A DNA stretch of 64,000 bases from Vibrio metoecus. GTDB taxonomy: Bacteria > Pseudomonadota > Gammaproteobacteria > Enterobacterales > Vibrionaceae. The stretch lies in contig NZ_CP035687.1 of the NCBI RefSeq assembly GCF_009665255.1, positions 682,001-746,000 of the forward strand. The letters run 5' to 3'. The notes beneath the pieces were generated by a model. It saw nothing but the letters and a program-made list of their open reading frames with translations. It was not told where the DNA came from and made no database searches. The stretch's first letter is position 1, and the number at the start of each line of letters is the position of its first letter. Positions 28,011 to 36,649 of this stretch are shown here, piece after piece. The position numbers and the translations under genes were made by a program.

Positions 28011-28059
28011 AGTGACCAACCCTCAACTTCTTTGGGTCATAGTTAAGAAATTGGTCACT
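28011..28059. repeat. Inverted repeat just after malQ
   Basis: AGTGACCAA (28011-28019) and TTGGTCACT (28051-28059) are perfect 9-bp inverted copies separated by 31 bases. The position eight bases after malQ suggests an RNA end structure or attenuator between malQ and glgB. Alternatively the half-sites may bind a regulator. Confidence 0.45.
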
Positions 28060-28066
28060 GAGTTCC

Positions 28067-30247
28067 TTATTGGCTGGCTTTGCTGCGCACTTCAGTCAGT
28101 CGAGCCGCAATGCGGTTCACTTCTTCGCGTGCAAAAATCTCGTCCAGATTCATGGAGAGCTTACGTCGCCAGTTCGGGTATTCGTTGACCGTTCCCGGAA
28201 TATTGACCGGCTTATCCATCTCTAGCCAATCTTCCAACTGCACGCTCAGTAACGCGGAAGAACCTGCCGCCACATGCAGTTGCAGTGCTTCGCTCAGGTA
28301 GGAATCCATCGGAACCTGCGTGGCATCACGCCCAACGCCGGCTGGCAAATAACCGTGCCACGCCACAGAATCGAGAATGCCTTGTTTGGATTTCAGGCGA
28401 TCGTCAAACAAGCCTTGCAGTTGCTCTTCATCGGGATAGAGGCCAATTTCACTCCCCATTTTAAGATCATCACAGTGCCAGAAGCCGCGTAGGGTTGGCA
28501 TGTCATGGGTACAGAGTGCCGCCATCGATTGCTCCGCGTAATGCGCCGGAGAAACGTAACCACCATCTTCCTTCGAAGTTTCGAAGAAGAAGACTTTGTA
28601 CGAATGCACGCCGGCATCGCGCAGCAGCTCGACGATTTCATCCGGTACGGTTCCCAAATCTTCGCCAATCACACTGCACTGATGACGGTGAGATTCGAGC
28701 GCCAAAATCGCCAACATATCTTTGACTGGGTAGTAGATGTACGCGCCTTTGGTGGCGTTTTCACCTTTCGGGATCCACCATAAACGCAGCAAACCAAGCA
28801 CATGATCGATACGCAATGCGCCGCAGTGCTTCATATTGGCACGCAGCAGTTTGATGTAAGCATCATACGCCGTCGCTTGCAGCACTTGCGGGTTGAGTGG
28901 CGGTAAGCCCCAGTTTTGTCCCAAAGGTCCCAACACATCTGGCGGCGCACCAATGCTCACATCTTGCAGCAAGTTGCCATGATCGGCCCAGGTTTCGCTG
29001 CCAGAATCGGCCACGCCTACCGCGAGATCGCGATAGAGGCCAACGGCCATGCCTTTCTCTTCCGCTAATGATTGCGCTTCATGGATCTGCGCATCGGCGA
29101 TCCACTGCAAATACATGTAGAGATGAACTTGATCTTTCTGCTCATCAACAAATTTCTGTACCGCAGCACTGTCGAAACGGCGGTATTTTTCAGGGAAAAC
29201 GGGCCAGCCCCACACTGAAGCATCTTCCGCATGCAATTGGGCATGCAGCGCATCAAATGCCGCTTGATGCAGTAAGCTCTCACCACCCTCTTCCACAAAA
29301 TTCAAGAAAGCATGAGCGCGATCGGACTGTTTATCCAGATGACGCTTTTTGAACTCAGCAAACAGCAGCGGCAACACGCTCAGTTTCAGTTCGGCCACTT
29401 CGCTGTAGTTCACCCAATGCGCATCACGTACTTTTTGTAGGCGCTGCTGGAACTCTGGACTACCGACTTTTTGCTGCGCTTCAGCACTGAGTGCAAATTC
29501 AGGTACTGAGCTGACATCAATGTACAGAATGTTCAGCCAACGACGAGACGATGGGCTGTACGGGCTGGCACCTTCAGGGTTGGCTGGGAACAATGCGTGA
29601 ATCGGATTTAACCCAACAAAATCGCCACCACGTGAAGCAATATCCGCCACGAGCTGTTTCAAATCGCCAAAGTCACCCATGCCCCAATTGTGCTGAGTGC
29701 GTAGGGTATAAAGTTGAATGCTCGGCCCCCACAGCTTTTTGCCTTGTACCAAGGCGGGCTGCTTATAACAGGCTTGCGGCGTGACAATCAGCGCCATTTC
29801 GTAAGGTGTTTTGCGGCGCTTACGCGCAATCAATAATGTGTGATAACCGAGCGGCAGATCATTCGGCAACGCAAACACCAGTGGGCCGCCTTCGGCACGT
29901 TCATCACGTACAATTTGTGATTGCAGATAGCCTTCCAGCACCTCGCCTTGCTCGGTCTGCAAGCGCCAATCAAATTCGCTTTCGCGCGCACTCACGCCAA
30001 GGTAGAGCGGCACTTCGATCGCCGCACCTTGGTGAACCACGAGTACCGGATCCACCACATCTTTCTTGTGTTTTTTCTCGGCCGATTGCAGCAAGGCTTC
30101 ATCGCTACTGGTGTCGTAGCCAAGAGACGCCAAAAGATGACGGATCGTGTCATCTTCTACTTGAGCTTCACTGCCCCACGCGCTGACGTATCGATCGGCA
30201 ATTTTTGCCATTGCAGCGACTTGTTTTAATGCATTGTCTTGATTCAT
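28067..30247 (-). CDS. malQ: 4-alpha-glucanotransferase (amylomaltase) MalQ
   Basis: Cytoplasmic GH77 enzyme (726 residues) that disproportionates maltodextrins, releasing glucose and making longer chains for MalP. An N-terminal extension of ~150 residues is typical of proteobacterial MalQ. The catalytic core has SIQLYTLRTQHNWGMGDFGDL, the GALRIDHVLGL nucleophile region (D481), IGEDLGTVP (acid/base E529) and CTHDMPTLRGFW. It lies 85 bases downstream of malP in the same direction, so malPQ is likely one operon activated by MalT. Confidence 0.97.
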   Translation of the reverse strand: MNQDNALKQVAAMAKIADRYVSAWGSEAQVEDDTIRHLLASLGYDTSSDEALLQSAEKKHKKDVVDPVLVVHQGAAIEVPLYLGVSARESEFDWRLQTEQGEVLEGYLQSQIVRDERAEGGPLVFALPNDLPLGYHTLLIARKRRKTPYEMALIVTPQACYKQPALVQGKKLWGPSIQLYTLRTQHNWGMGDFGDLKQLVADIASRGGDFVGLNPIHALFPANPEGASPYSPSSRRWLNILYIDVSSVPEFALSAEAQQKVGSPEFQQRLQKVRDAHWVNYSEVAELKLSVLPLLFAEFKKRHLDKQSDRAHAFLNFVEEGGESLLHQAAFDALHAQLHAEDASVWGWPVFPEKYRRFDSAAVQKFVDEQKDQVHLYMYLQWIADAQIHEAQSLAEEKGMAVGLYRDLAVGVADSGSETWADHGNLLQDVSIGAPPDVLGPLGQNWGLPPLNPQVLQATAYDAYIKLLRANMKHCGALRIDHVLGLLRLWWIPKGENATKGAYIYYPVKDMLAILALESHRHQCSVIGEDLGTVPDEIVELLRDAGVHSYKVFFFETSKEDGGYVSPAHYAEQSMAALCTHDMPTLRGFWHCDDLKMGSEIGLYPDEEQLQGLFDDRLKSKQGILDSVAWHGYLPAGVGRDATQVPMDSYLSEALQLHVAAGSSALLSVQLEDWLEMDKPVNIPGTVNEYPNWRRKLSMNLDEIFAREEVNRIAARLTEVRSKASQ

Positions 30248-30332
30248 CGCTCTCTCCGAAGGGACTGCTTTCCCCTTCCGTGTAGGGTATGTAAAAAAGG
30301 TGAGTCAGAGGGGTCTAACTCACCAAAGGGGC

Positions 30333-32786
30333 TTAACGCTGTACAGCGCTCAGTTTCCAAATGTTATTCACGTAATCGCGGATACTGCGGTCGGAGCTGA
30401 ATTTGCCCACTAACGCGGTATTGAGGATGGCTTTTTTCGCCCAGCCCGCTTGGTCACGATACTGTTTGTCGATCGCTTCATGCGCTTTCACGTAAGAGGC
30501 GAAATCCGCCAGAACCAGATACGGATCACCGCCATCGAGCAAGCTGTCATAGGTCGCGCGCAGTTTGCCCGGAGCACCCGGCGTAAACTCTTCACCCACC
30601 AGCAGATCCAGCGATGCTTTGAGCAGCGGATCGGCATGATAGAAATCGTATGGGTTGTAACCACGCGCTTTCAGTGCTTCTACACCATCCACTTCAAGAC
30701 CGAAGATGTAGATGTTGTCATCGCCCACTTCTTCACGAATTTCGACGTTCGCGCCGTCCATCGTACCTATGGTCAGAGCACCATTGAGCGCCATCTTCAT
30801 GTTGCCAGTACCGGATGCTTCTTTACCTGCGGTTGAGATCTGCTCAGACACATCCGCCGCCGGAATGATGATTTCGGCCACGCTGACGCGATAATCAGGG
30901 ATGAATACCACTTTCAGCTTGTTGCCGACCCGCGGATCGTTATTCACTTTCTGCGCGATCATGTTGATGGCGTAAATGATCTCTTTCGCCAAGTGGTAGC
31001 CCGGCGCCGCTTTCGCCGCAAAGAACACCACACGTGGATGCATGTCAAAGCTTGGATCATTGATGAGACGATGGTAGAGCGACAAAATGTGCAGCATATT
31101 GAGGTGCTGACGTTTGTACTCATGCAGACGTTTGATCTGCACATCGAAAATCGCATTGGTATCGAGCTCGATGCCCATGTGATCTTTCACCCAATCAGCC
31201 AAACGCGCTTTGTTGGCTTTTTTCACTTCCATAAAACGTTTTTGGAACGCGGCATCTTCCGCGTACTGCGCCACTTTGGTCAGTTGATCCAGTTTCGCTG
31301 GCCACTCGTGACCAATCTTCTCGGAGATGAGCGCAGACAAATCTGGGTTACAGAACTTTAGCCAGCGACGCGGAGTAATACCGTTAGTCACGTTCTGAAT
31401 TTTGCCCGGATAAAGCTCAACAAATTCAGGGAACAGGTCACGCTTCACCAATTCAGAGTGCAGCGCGGCTACGCCGTTCACCGCATAAGAGCCGACCACA
31501 CACAGGTTGGCCATACGCACCATGCGGTGGAAGCCTTCTTCGATGATCGAGAGCTTTTGCTGTTTCGCTACATCACCCGGCCATTTGGCACGCACTTCTT
31601 GCAAGAAGCGATGGTTGATCTCGTAAATGATCTCCATATGACGTGGCAGTAAGCGTTGGATTAACGATTCACTCCACGTTTCTAGCGCCTCTGGCAGCAA
31701 AGTATGGTTGGTATACGCGAAGGTTTTCGAACAGATCGCCCACGCCGCTTCCCAAGACATCTGCTTTTCATCGATCAGAATGCGCATCAGCTCAGGGATC
31801 GCGATGGTTGGGTGCGTATCGTTAAGCTGAATGGTTTCGTATTTCGGCAAATCCGCTAACGCATGACCTACGGCCTCATGGCGACGCAGAATATCGCGCA
31901 CCGATGCTGCACTGTGGAAATACTGCTGCATCAAACGCAGGGTTTTGCCTTTTTCGTGGTTGTCATTCGGATACAGGACTTTGGTGATGTTACCAGCATC
32001 GATCAACGCGTGCTGTGCTTCAAAGTAGTTACCGTTGTTGAAGCTTTCCAACGAGAAAGGCGCGATAGCGCGACACTCCCACAAACGCAGCGGGTAAACC
32101 GTATCACTTTGGTAGCCGACAATCGGCAGATCCCACGGCATCGCTTGCACCAGCATGCCCGGAACCCAACGACGACGCTCTTTACCATTTTCATTAACGA
32201 CTTCAACGTGACCGTAGAAGCCAATTTCCTGCTTCAGTTCGGGGCGCGCGACTTCCCATGGGTAGCCTTCAACACCACACCATGCATCAGGCGCTTCTTT
32301 TTGACGGCCTTCTTCAAATGACTGTTTAAACAGACCATATTCGTAGTGCAGACCGTAGCCTACGGTCGGATATTCTTGCGCCGCGCAAGAATCCATAAAA
32401 CAAGCGGCAAGACGGCCTAAACCACCGTTACCTAATGATGGGTCGCGCTCTTCTTCTAGCAAGTCGGTCAGGTTCTGGCCGAGTTCTTCCATCGCTTGCC
32501 CTACGGCTTCATACACGCCCATGCTGATCAAGTTGTTGCCAGTTAAACGGCCAATCAAAAACTCCAGCGATAGGTAGTTCAAACTTTTGCTATTGAGGAT
32601 GCGTTCATCCTGTTCGGTTTCCAGCAAATCAAAGGTGGTAAATTCAGCAAGGGCTCGCCCCATCGCCAAGTACCATGCACGCGCCGAAGCGTGCTCTACC
32701 GTCGTGGCATAAGTTGCGGTTAAATGGCGCTTCACGTTTTCTTGGAACAACTTCTTGTCAAACTGTTTCTGTTGAGTAGGTTTCAT
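30333..32786 (-). CDS. malP: Maltodextrin/glycogen phosphorylase MalP
   Basis: A GT35 enzyme of 817 residues. It phosphorolyses alpha-1,4-glucans to glucose-1-phosphate. The pyridoxal-phosphate lysine lies in EASGTGNMKMALNGA (K664). RDPSLGNGGLGRLAACFMDS, NDTHPTIAIPELMR and NVTNGITPRRWL are also diagnostic. First gene of the malPQ unit, divergent from malT. The 447-576 base space between them holds CRP-like and MalT-like sites. Assignment as MalP rather than GlgP rests on its mal neighbours. Confidence 0.95.
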   Translation of the reverse strand: MKPTQQKQFDKKLFQENVKRHLTATYATTVEHASARAWYLAMGRALAEFTTFDLLETEQDERILNSKSLNYLSLEFLIGRLTGNNLISMGVYEAVGQAMEELGQNLTDLLEEERDPSLGNGGLGRLAACFMDSCAAQEYPTVGYGLHYEYGLFKQSFEEGRQKEAPDAWCGVEGYPWEVARPELKQEIGFYGHVEVVNENGKERRRWVPGMLVQAMPWDLPIVGYQSDTVYPLRLWECRAIAPFSLESFNNGNYFEAQHALIDAGNITKVLYPNDNHEKGKTLRLMQQYFHSAASVRDILRRHEAVGHALADLPKYETIQLNDTHPTIAIPELMRILIDEKQMSWEAAWAICSKTFAYTNHTLLPEALETWSESLIQRLLPRHMEIIYEINHRFLQEVRAKWPGDVAKQQKLSIIEEGFHRMVRMANLCVVGSYAVNGVAALHSELVKRDLFPEFVELYPGKIQNVTNGITPRRWLKFCNPDLSALISEKIGHEWPAKLDQLTKVAQYAEDAAFQKRFMEVKKANKARLADWVKDHMGIELDTNAIFDVQIKRLHEYKRQHLNMLHILSLYHRLINDPSFDMHPRVVFFAAKAAPGYHLAKEIIYAINMIAQKVNNDPRVGNKLKVVFIPDYRVSVAEIIIPAADVSEQISTAGKEASGTGNMKMALNGALTIGTMDGANVEIREEVGDDNIYIFGLEVDGVEALKARGYNPYDFYHADPLLKASLDLLVGEEFTPGAPGKLRATYDSLLDGGDPYLVLADFASYVKAHEAIDKQYRDQAGWAKKAILNTALVGKFSSDRSIRDYVNNIWKLSAVQR

Positions 32787-32852
32787 TGTGAACTCTCACT
32801 TTTTGGTTCTAATCCATCTGACCTCTATCCTGCCTTCACGACTTTGGCAAAA

Positions 32853-32886
32853 CATCCTCCTACTTTTCTCATCAATTAGGAGGAGG
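32853..32886. promoter_or_regulatory. Possible pair of MalT boxes before malP
   Basis: CATCCTCCTA (32853-32862, read as TAGGAGGATG on minus) and TAGGAGGAGG (32877-32886, plus) resemble the MalT box GGGGA(T/G)GAGG at about 7 and 8 of 10 positions. They lie 67-100 bases upstream of malP. MalT control of malP is known in E. coli; the exact boxes here are a guess. Confidence 0.35.
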
Positions 32887-32963
32887 AACCAAGGCGTAGA
32901 GGCGCAGGAGTCCGGTAGTGAGTGATCTAGCTCCCATCAATGCTTAGTTCAACCAGAGATAGC

Positions 32964-32979
32964 AGTGATTCGGATCACA
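32964..32979. promoter_or_regulatory. CRP-like site 1 (malP-malT region)
   Basis: AGTGA-TTCGGA-TCACA matches the TGTGA-N6-TCACA consensus at nine of ten half-site positions. It lies about 180 bases from the malP start and about 400 from malT. Confidence 0.6.
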
Positions 32980-33146
32980 CCACCCGCCGATTAACCATAG
33001 CTAGGCTTTATGAAAGTTCGGAAAACAAGAGGTTGAACATTTGTCCACTCTGCTAAATAGATCACAATAATTTCGTTTCCGTTACCTACTTTTCACTTAA
33101 TTTCGTAGAGGCTTAGACAATACCCTTGCTCAGGCGCAGATGGATT

Positions 33147-33162
33147 AGTGACAAGAATCACA
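33147..33162. promoter_or_regulatory. CRP-like site 2 (upstream of malT)
   Basis: AGTGA-CAAGAA-TCACA has the same nine of ten match and the same N6 spacing as site 1. It lies about 200 bases before the malT start codon. malT is CRP-activated in E. coli. Confidence 0.65.
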
Positions 33163-33362
33163 AATATGGGGCGTAGTTATGAGCGAAACGTGAAGAACAC
33201 AGAAAACTCAGTATGGATCAATAAACGCGCAGAATGACTTCAAGTAACATTCGTCCATCTGAGTGTGATACGCCTCGCGTATTCACCTCTCCCTACGCTT
33301 GGAACTGGTGTTCCAAGTTAAAAGAGCATGACGCTCTGATTGGAATAGACGAGAGAAAGAAG

Positions 33363-36071
33363 ATGTGGATCCCTTCGAAACTGACTCGCCCGGGACGTTT
33401 GCATAACGCCATCGTCCGCCCCCGTGTTCTGGAATTATTGCAACACGCGACTTGCTACAAATTAGTGCTATTCCGCTCTCCGGCGGGGTATGGCAAAACC
33501 ACCATGGCCGCACAGTGGCTTGCCGATAAGCCCAATCTGGGTTGGTACAGCATTGATGATAGCGATAACGATCCGTTTCGCTTTATGAACTATCTGCTGC
33601 AAGCGATTAATAAAGCAACCCACAACGCCTGCCCCAACGCGCAAAAATTGGCAGAGAAGCGTCAATTTTCCTCACTGCACTCACTGTTTAGTGAAGTGTT
33701 TGCCGAGATGGCCGACTACCACGGCGAATGCTATGTGGTGCTGGATGATTACCATCTGATCAGCGATGAAACCATTCACGAAGCGATGCGCTTTTTCTTA
33801 AAGCACATGCCCGATAATTTAACCTTGGTGGTCACCAGCCGTTCAACCCCACCTTTGGGTACGGCTAACCTGCGCGTGCGTGATTTAATGATTGAGATCG
33901 GCAATGAGCTTTTGGCTTTTGATACCGAAGAAACCACGCGCTTTTTCAACCAACGCGTTTCCGATGGGATTGATGCGCTGACGGCGAATCACCTACGTGA
34001 TTATGTGGAGGGTTGGCCTTCCGCGATGCAGCTCATCGCGCTGCAAGCACAACATCAGCACCGCACGCTCGCTCAAACCATCGAATCAGTTTCGCACTTT
34101 AACCATGCGCATCTTTGGGATTATCTGGTCGAAGAAGTGTTTGATCTGCTCGACGATGAAACCCGCTATTTCTTGATGCAGTGTTCGGTACTCGATCATT
34201 TTGACGATGCATTAGTCAGCAGCTTAACGGGGCGTGACGATGCCTTGGCGATGATCGAGTCTCTCAATCGATTTGGGCTGTTTATTTCGCCACTGGAAGG
34301 AGAAACCAACTGGTATCGCTTCCACAATCTGTTTGCTGAATTTTTAGCACACCAACGCCAAGCACGCATTCCGCAACAAGAGCAAGATTTGCAACGTGCT
34401 GCCGCCAAAGCCTGGTTAGAAGCGGCAACACCTCACCAAGCCTTGCGTCATGCGCGTTTGGCGCAAGATAGCGAGTTGCTGGCGAGCATTTTGAGCCAGT
34501 TTGGTTGGAAGATGTTTAACCAAGGTGAGCTTGAGGTGTTGGAATCGGCAATCAATCTGCTTACACCCGCTCAACTGTATCGCGAGCCTAAATTGTGCAT
34601 GCTGCAAGCTTGGCTAGCGCAGAGTCAGCATCGCTATAACGATGTGGGCGCATTACTCGCCAAAGCAGCGAAAGAGATGCAGGCACTGAATGTCGAGCTC
34701 TCCACCAAAGAGCAAGGCGAATTTAACGCGCTGCGTGCCCAAGTCGCAATTAACCAAAACGAGCCAGAAAAAGCACTGGAACTCGCCGAGCTTGCTTTAA
34801 GCCAGTTGGATCACACCACGTATCGCAGCCGTATTGTCGCCACTTCTGTGGTTGGCGAAGTAAATCACGTATTAGGTCATCTCAGCCGCGCACTCTCCAT
34901 GATGCAGCAAACGGAAAAACTGGCGCGTCAATATCAGGTATATCACCAAGCGCTGTGGGCGTTGCTGCAACAAAGCGAAATTCTACTGGCGCAGGGCTAT
35001 GTGCAAGCGGCTTACGAAGTGCAGGATAACGCGTTTAAGTTGATTGAAGAGCAGCAACTGCACCAAGTACCGCTGCATGAATTTTTGCTGCGGATTCGCG
35101 CGCAAATTTTATGGTGCTGGAACCGCTTAGATGAAGCCGAACAAGCCGCTTATAAGGGGCTGAGCGTGCTAGAAAACCATTCGCAAAGTAAGCACCTGCA
35201 CTGTTATTCGATGCTGGCTAGAATTGCGATTGGCCGAGGTGAGCTGGATAAAGGCGGACGCTTTATTGAACAGATACAGCATCTACTTAAACAATCGACT
35301 TACCATGTGGATTGGACGGCGAATGCTTCGCTATCTTTGCTGCTGTACTGGCAAGTCAAAGAAAACAGCACCGAGATCCGTCAGTGGCTACAGTCCAGCA
35401 CTCGACCAGATAAAGCGTGCAACCACTTCTCCCAATTGCAGTGGCGTAATATCGCACGCGCGCAGATCCAACTCGGTGAACTCAGCGAAGCGCGCCATAC
35501 CTTGGACTTTATTCAAGAGCAGGCGCAAAAATATCAACTCGTCACCGACACCAATCGCAATTTGATTGTGGAAGCGCTGCTGGCCATTACTGAAGGAGAT
35601 GATCTGCAAGCCTGCGATAAGCTCAAACAAGCTCTTCGCCTCACCAACCAAACCGGCATGATTGGTAATTTCCTGATCGATGGTAGCAAAATTGGTCATC
35701 TACTGGAAAAACTGGTTCACAAAGGTGAGCTAGGGGATTTGGAACGTCATCGCGCCAATCTTCTGCTCAAAGAAATCTCGACGACTCAACGTAGCCGCTC
35801 TATCCACTTTGATGAAGAGTTTGTGGAAAAACTAGTGAATCACCCGAACATTCCAGAGCTAGTGCGCACTAGCCCACTCACGCAACGAGAATGGCAAGTG
35901 CTTGGGCTTATCTACTCAGGTTTCAGTAATGAACAAATTGCTCATGAGTTGGATGTGGCAGGCACCACCATCAAAACCCACATTCGGAATCTGTATCAGA
36001 AGCTCAATATCGCCAACCGTAAAGAAGCGGTGCAAACCGCCGAGCAGTTATTGCAATTAATGGGCTATTAA
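33363..36071 (+). CDS. malT: Maltose regulon transcriptional activator MalT
   Basis: ATP- and maltotriose-dependent activator of the maltose regulon, a STAND-class regulator. It has 902 residues from ATG 33363 (E. coli 901). MWIPSKLTRPGRLHNAIVRP matches the E. coli N-terminus, so the in-frame extension back to 33234 is probably not translated. Walker A is SPAGYGKTT (39-47), and the ECYVVLDDYHLI Walker B follows. A long helical repeat region makes up the centre. A C-terminal LuxR helix-turn-helix (LTQREWQVLGLIYSGFSNEQ, TTIKTHIRNLYQKLNI) binds DNA. GAGAGAAAGAAG acts as ribosome site. Expected to activate malPQ in this window. Confidence 0.96.
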   Translation: MWIPSKLTRPGRLHNAIVRPRVLELLQHATCYKLVLFRSPAGYGKTTMAAQWLADKPNLGWYSIDDSDNDPFRFMNYLLQAINKATHNACPNAQKLAEKRQFSSLHSLFSEVFAEMADYHGECYVVLDDYHLISDETIHEAMRFFLKHMPDNLTLVVTSRSTPPLGTANLRVRDLMIEIGNELLAFDTEETTRFFNQRVSDGIDALTANHLRDYVEGWPSAMQLIALQAQHQHRTLAQTIESVSHFNHAHLWDYLVEEVFDLLDDETRYFLMQCSVLDHFDDALVSSLTGRDDALAMIESLNRFGLFISPLEGETNWYRFHNLFAEFLAHQRQARIPQQEQDLQRAAAKAWLEAATPHQALRHARLAQDSELLASILSQFGWKMFNQGELEVLESAINLLTPAQLYREPKLCMLQAWLAQSQHRYNDVGALLAKAAKEMQALNVELSTKEQGEFNALRAQVAINQNEPEKALELAELALSQLDHTTYRSRIVATSVVGEVNHVLGHLSRALSMMQQTEKLARQYQVYHQALWALLQQSEILLAQGYVQAAYEVQDNAFKLIEEQQLHQVPLHEFLLRIRAQILWCWNRLDEAEQAAYKGLSVLENHSQSKHLHCYSMLARIAIGRGELDKGGRFIEQIQHLLKQSTYHVDWTANASLSLLLYWQVKENSTEIRQWLQSSTRPDKACNHFSQLQWRNIARAQIQLGELSEARHTLDFIQEQAQKYQLVTDTNRNLIVEALLAITEGDDLQACDKLKQALRLTNQTGMIGNFLIDGSKIGHLLEKLVHKGELGDLERHRANLLLKEISTTQRSRSIHFDEEFVEKLVNHPNIPELVRTSPLTQREWQVLGLIYSGFSNEQIAHELDVAGTTIKTHIRNLYQKLNIANRKEAVQTAEQLLQLMGY

Positions 36072-36093
36072 AGTTTGCCTATCCCAAATGTAA

Positions 36094-36118
36094 AAGAGCC
36101 AGCAAATGCTGGCTCTTT
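36094..36118. terminator. Bidirectional terminator malT / YibL gene
   Basis: AAGAGCCAGC (36094-36103) pairs with GCTGGCTCTT (36108-36117) with an AAAT loop and T-rich tails on both strands. Confidence 0.85.
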
Positions 36119-36140
36119 CTATTTCAATTCTTTGCCATAT

Positions 36141-36497
36141 TTAGAATGGCTTAGGCGCAAAACCCGTCATCACTTCAACGCGTAATGCTTTGCCGATTTT
36201 GGTGGTTGGATGAACAAGTACCAAACCTTTCACTGATTTTTTCAGCTTGCCGAGATCCGCTTGCTCAAGCTTGGTGATTTCACGTGAGAAAGGCATATCG
36301 GCAATCGTTTTACGCATTTTATTCAGATCGTAATCTTGCTTGCTTTTCACGCTATTCAAACGCTTAGTCAGCGTTTCTAATTCGTCGGTAAACTTGCTGA
36401 CCATCTCTGAATCGGCGCGACTTTTTGCGGCATCCAACTTACGACGGCAAGTATCGATGCGATTGTTGAGTTGTTGAATATCGGATTTAAGGTTCAT
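36141..36497 (-). CDS. YibL-family (DUF2810) ribosome-associated protein
   Basis: A small cytoplasmic protein of 118 residues. The N-terminal half is a charged coiled coil. The C-terminal half (MPFSREITKLEQADLGKLKK, SVKGLVLVHPTTKIGKALR, MTGFAPKPF) lines up closely with E. coli YibL, a protein reported with ribosomes but of unclear role. I start it at ATG 36497, as in homologues; the frame extends to 36584 without support. Monocistronic, convergent with malT. Confidence 0.8.
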   Translation of the reverse strand: MNLKSDIQQLNNRIDTCRRKLDAAKSRADSEMVSKFTDELETLTKRLNSVKSKQDYDLNKMRKTIADMPFSREITKLEQADLGKLKKSVKGLVLVHPTTKIGKALRVEVMTGFAPKPF

Positions 36498-36649
36498 GAT
36501 TGTCGCTCTATCGAACAGAAAGGGCGCAGAGTATAGCATGGCAAATGGGTGAATACCCAAACAACTTCCAATTGTTGACCACACAAGCCCAGCTTTTGAA
36601 CTAGGCTTAATAAGAAAGCGCCCATCGCACTACATTGTGAGTCACTACT

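Noticed and set aside
33234..33362. 43-codon N-terminal extension of malT
   Set aside because: The sequence from ATG 33363 aligns with the start of E. coli MalT and gives 902 versus 901 residues; the extension has no ribosome site.
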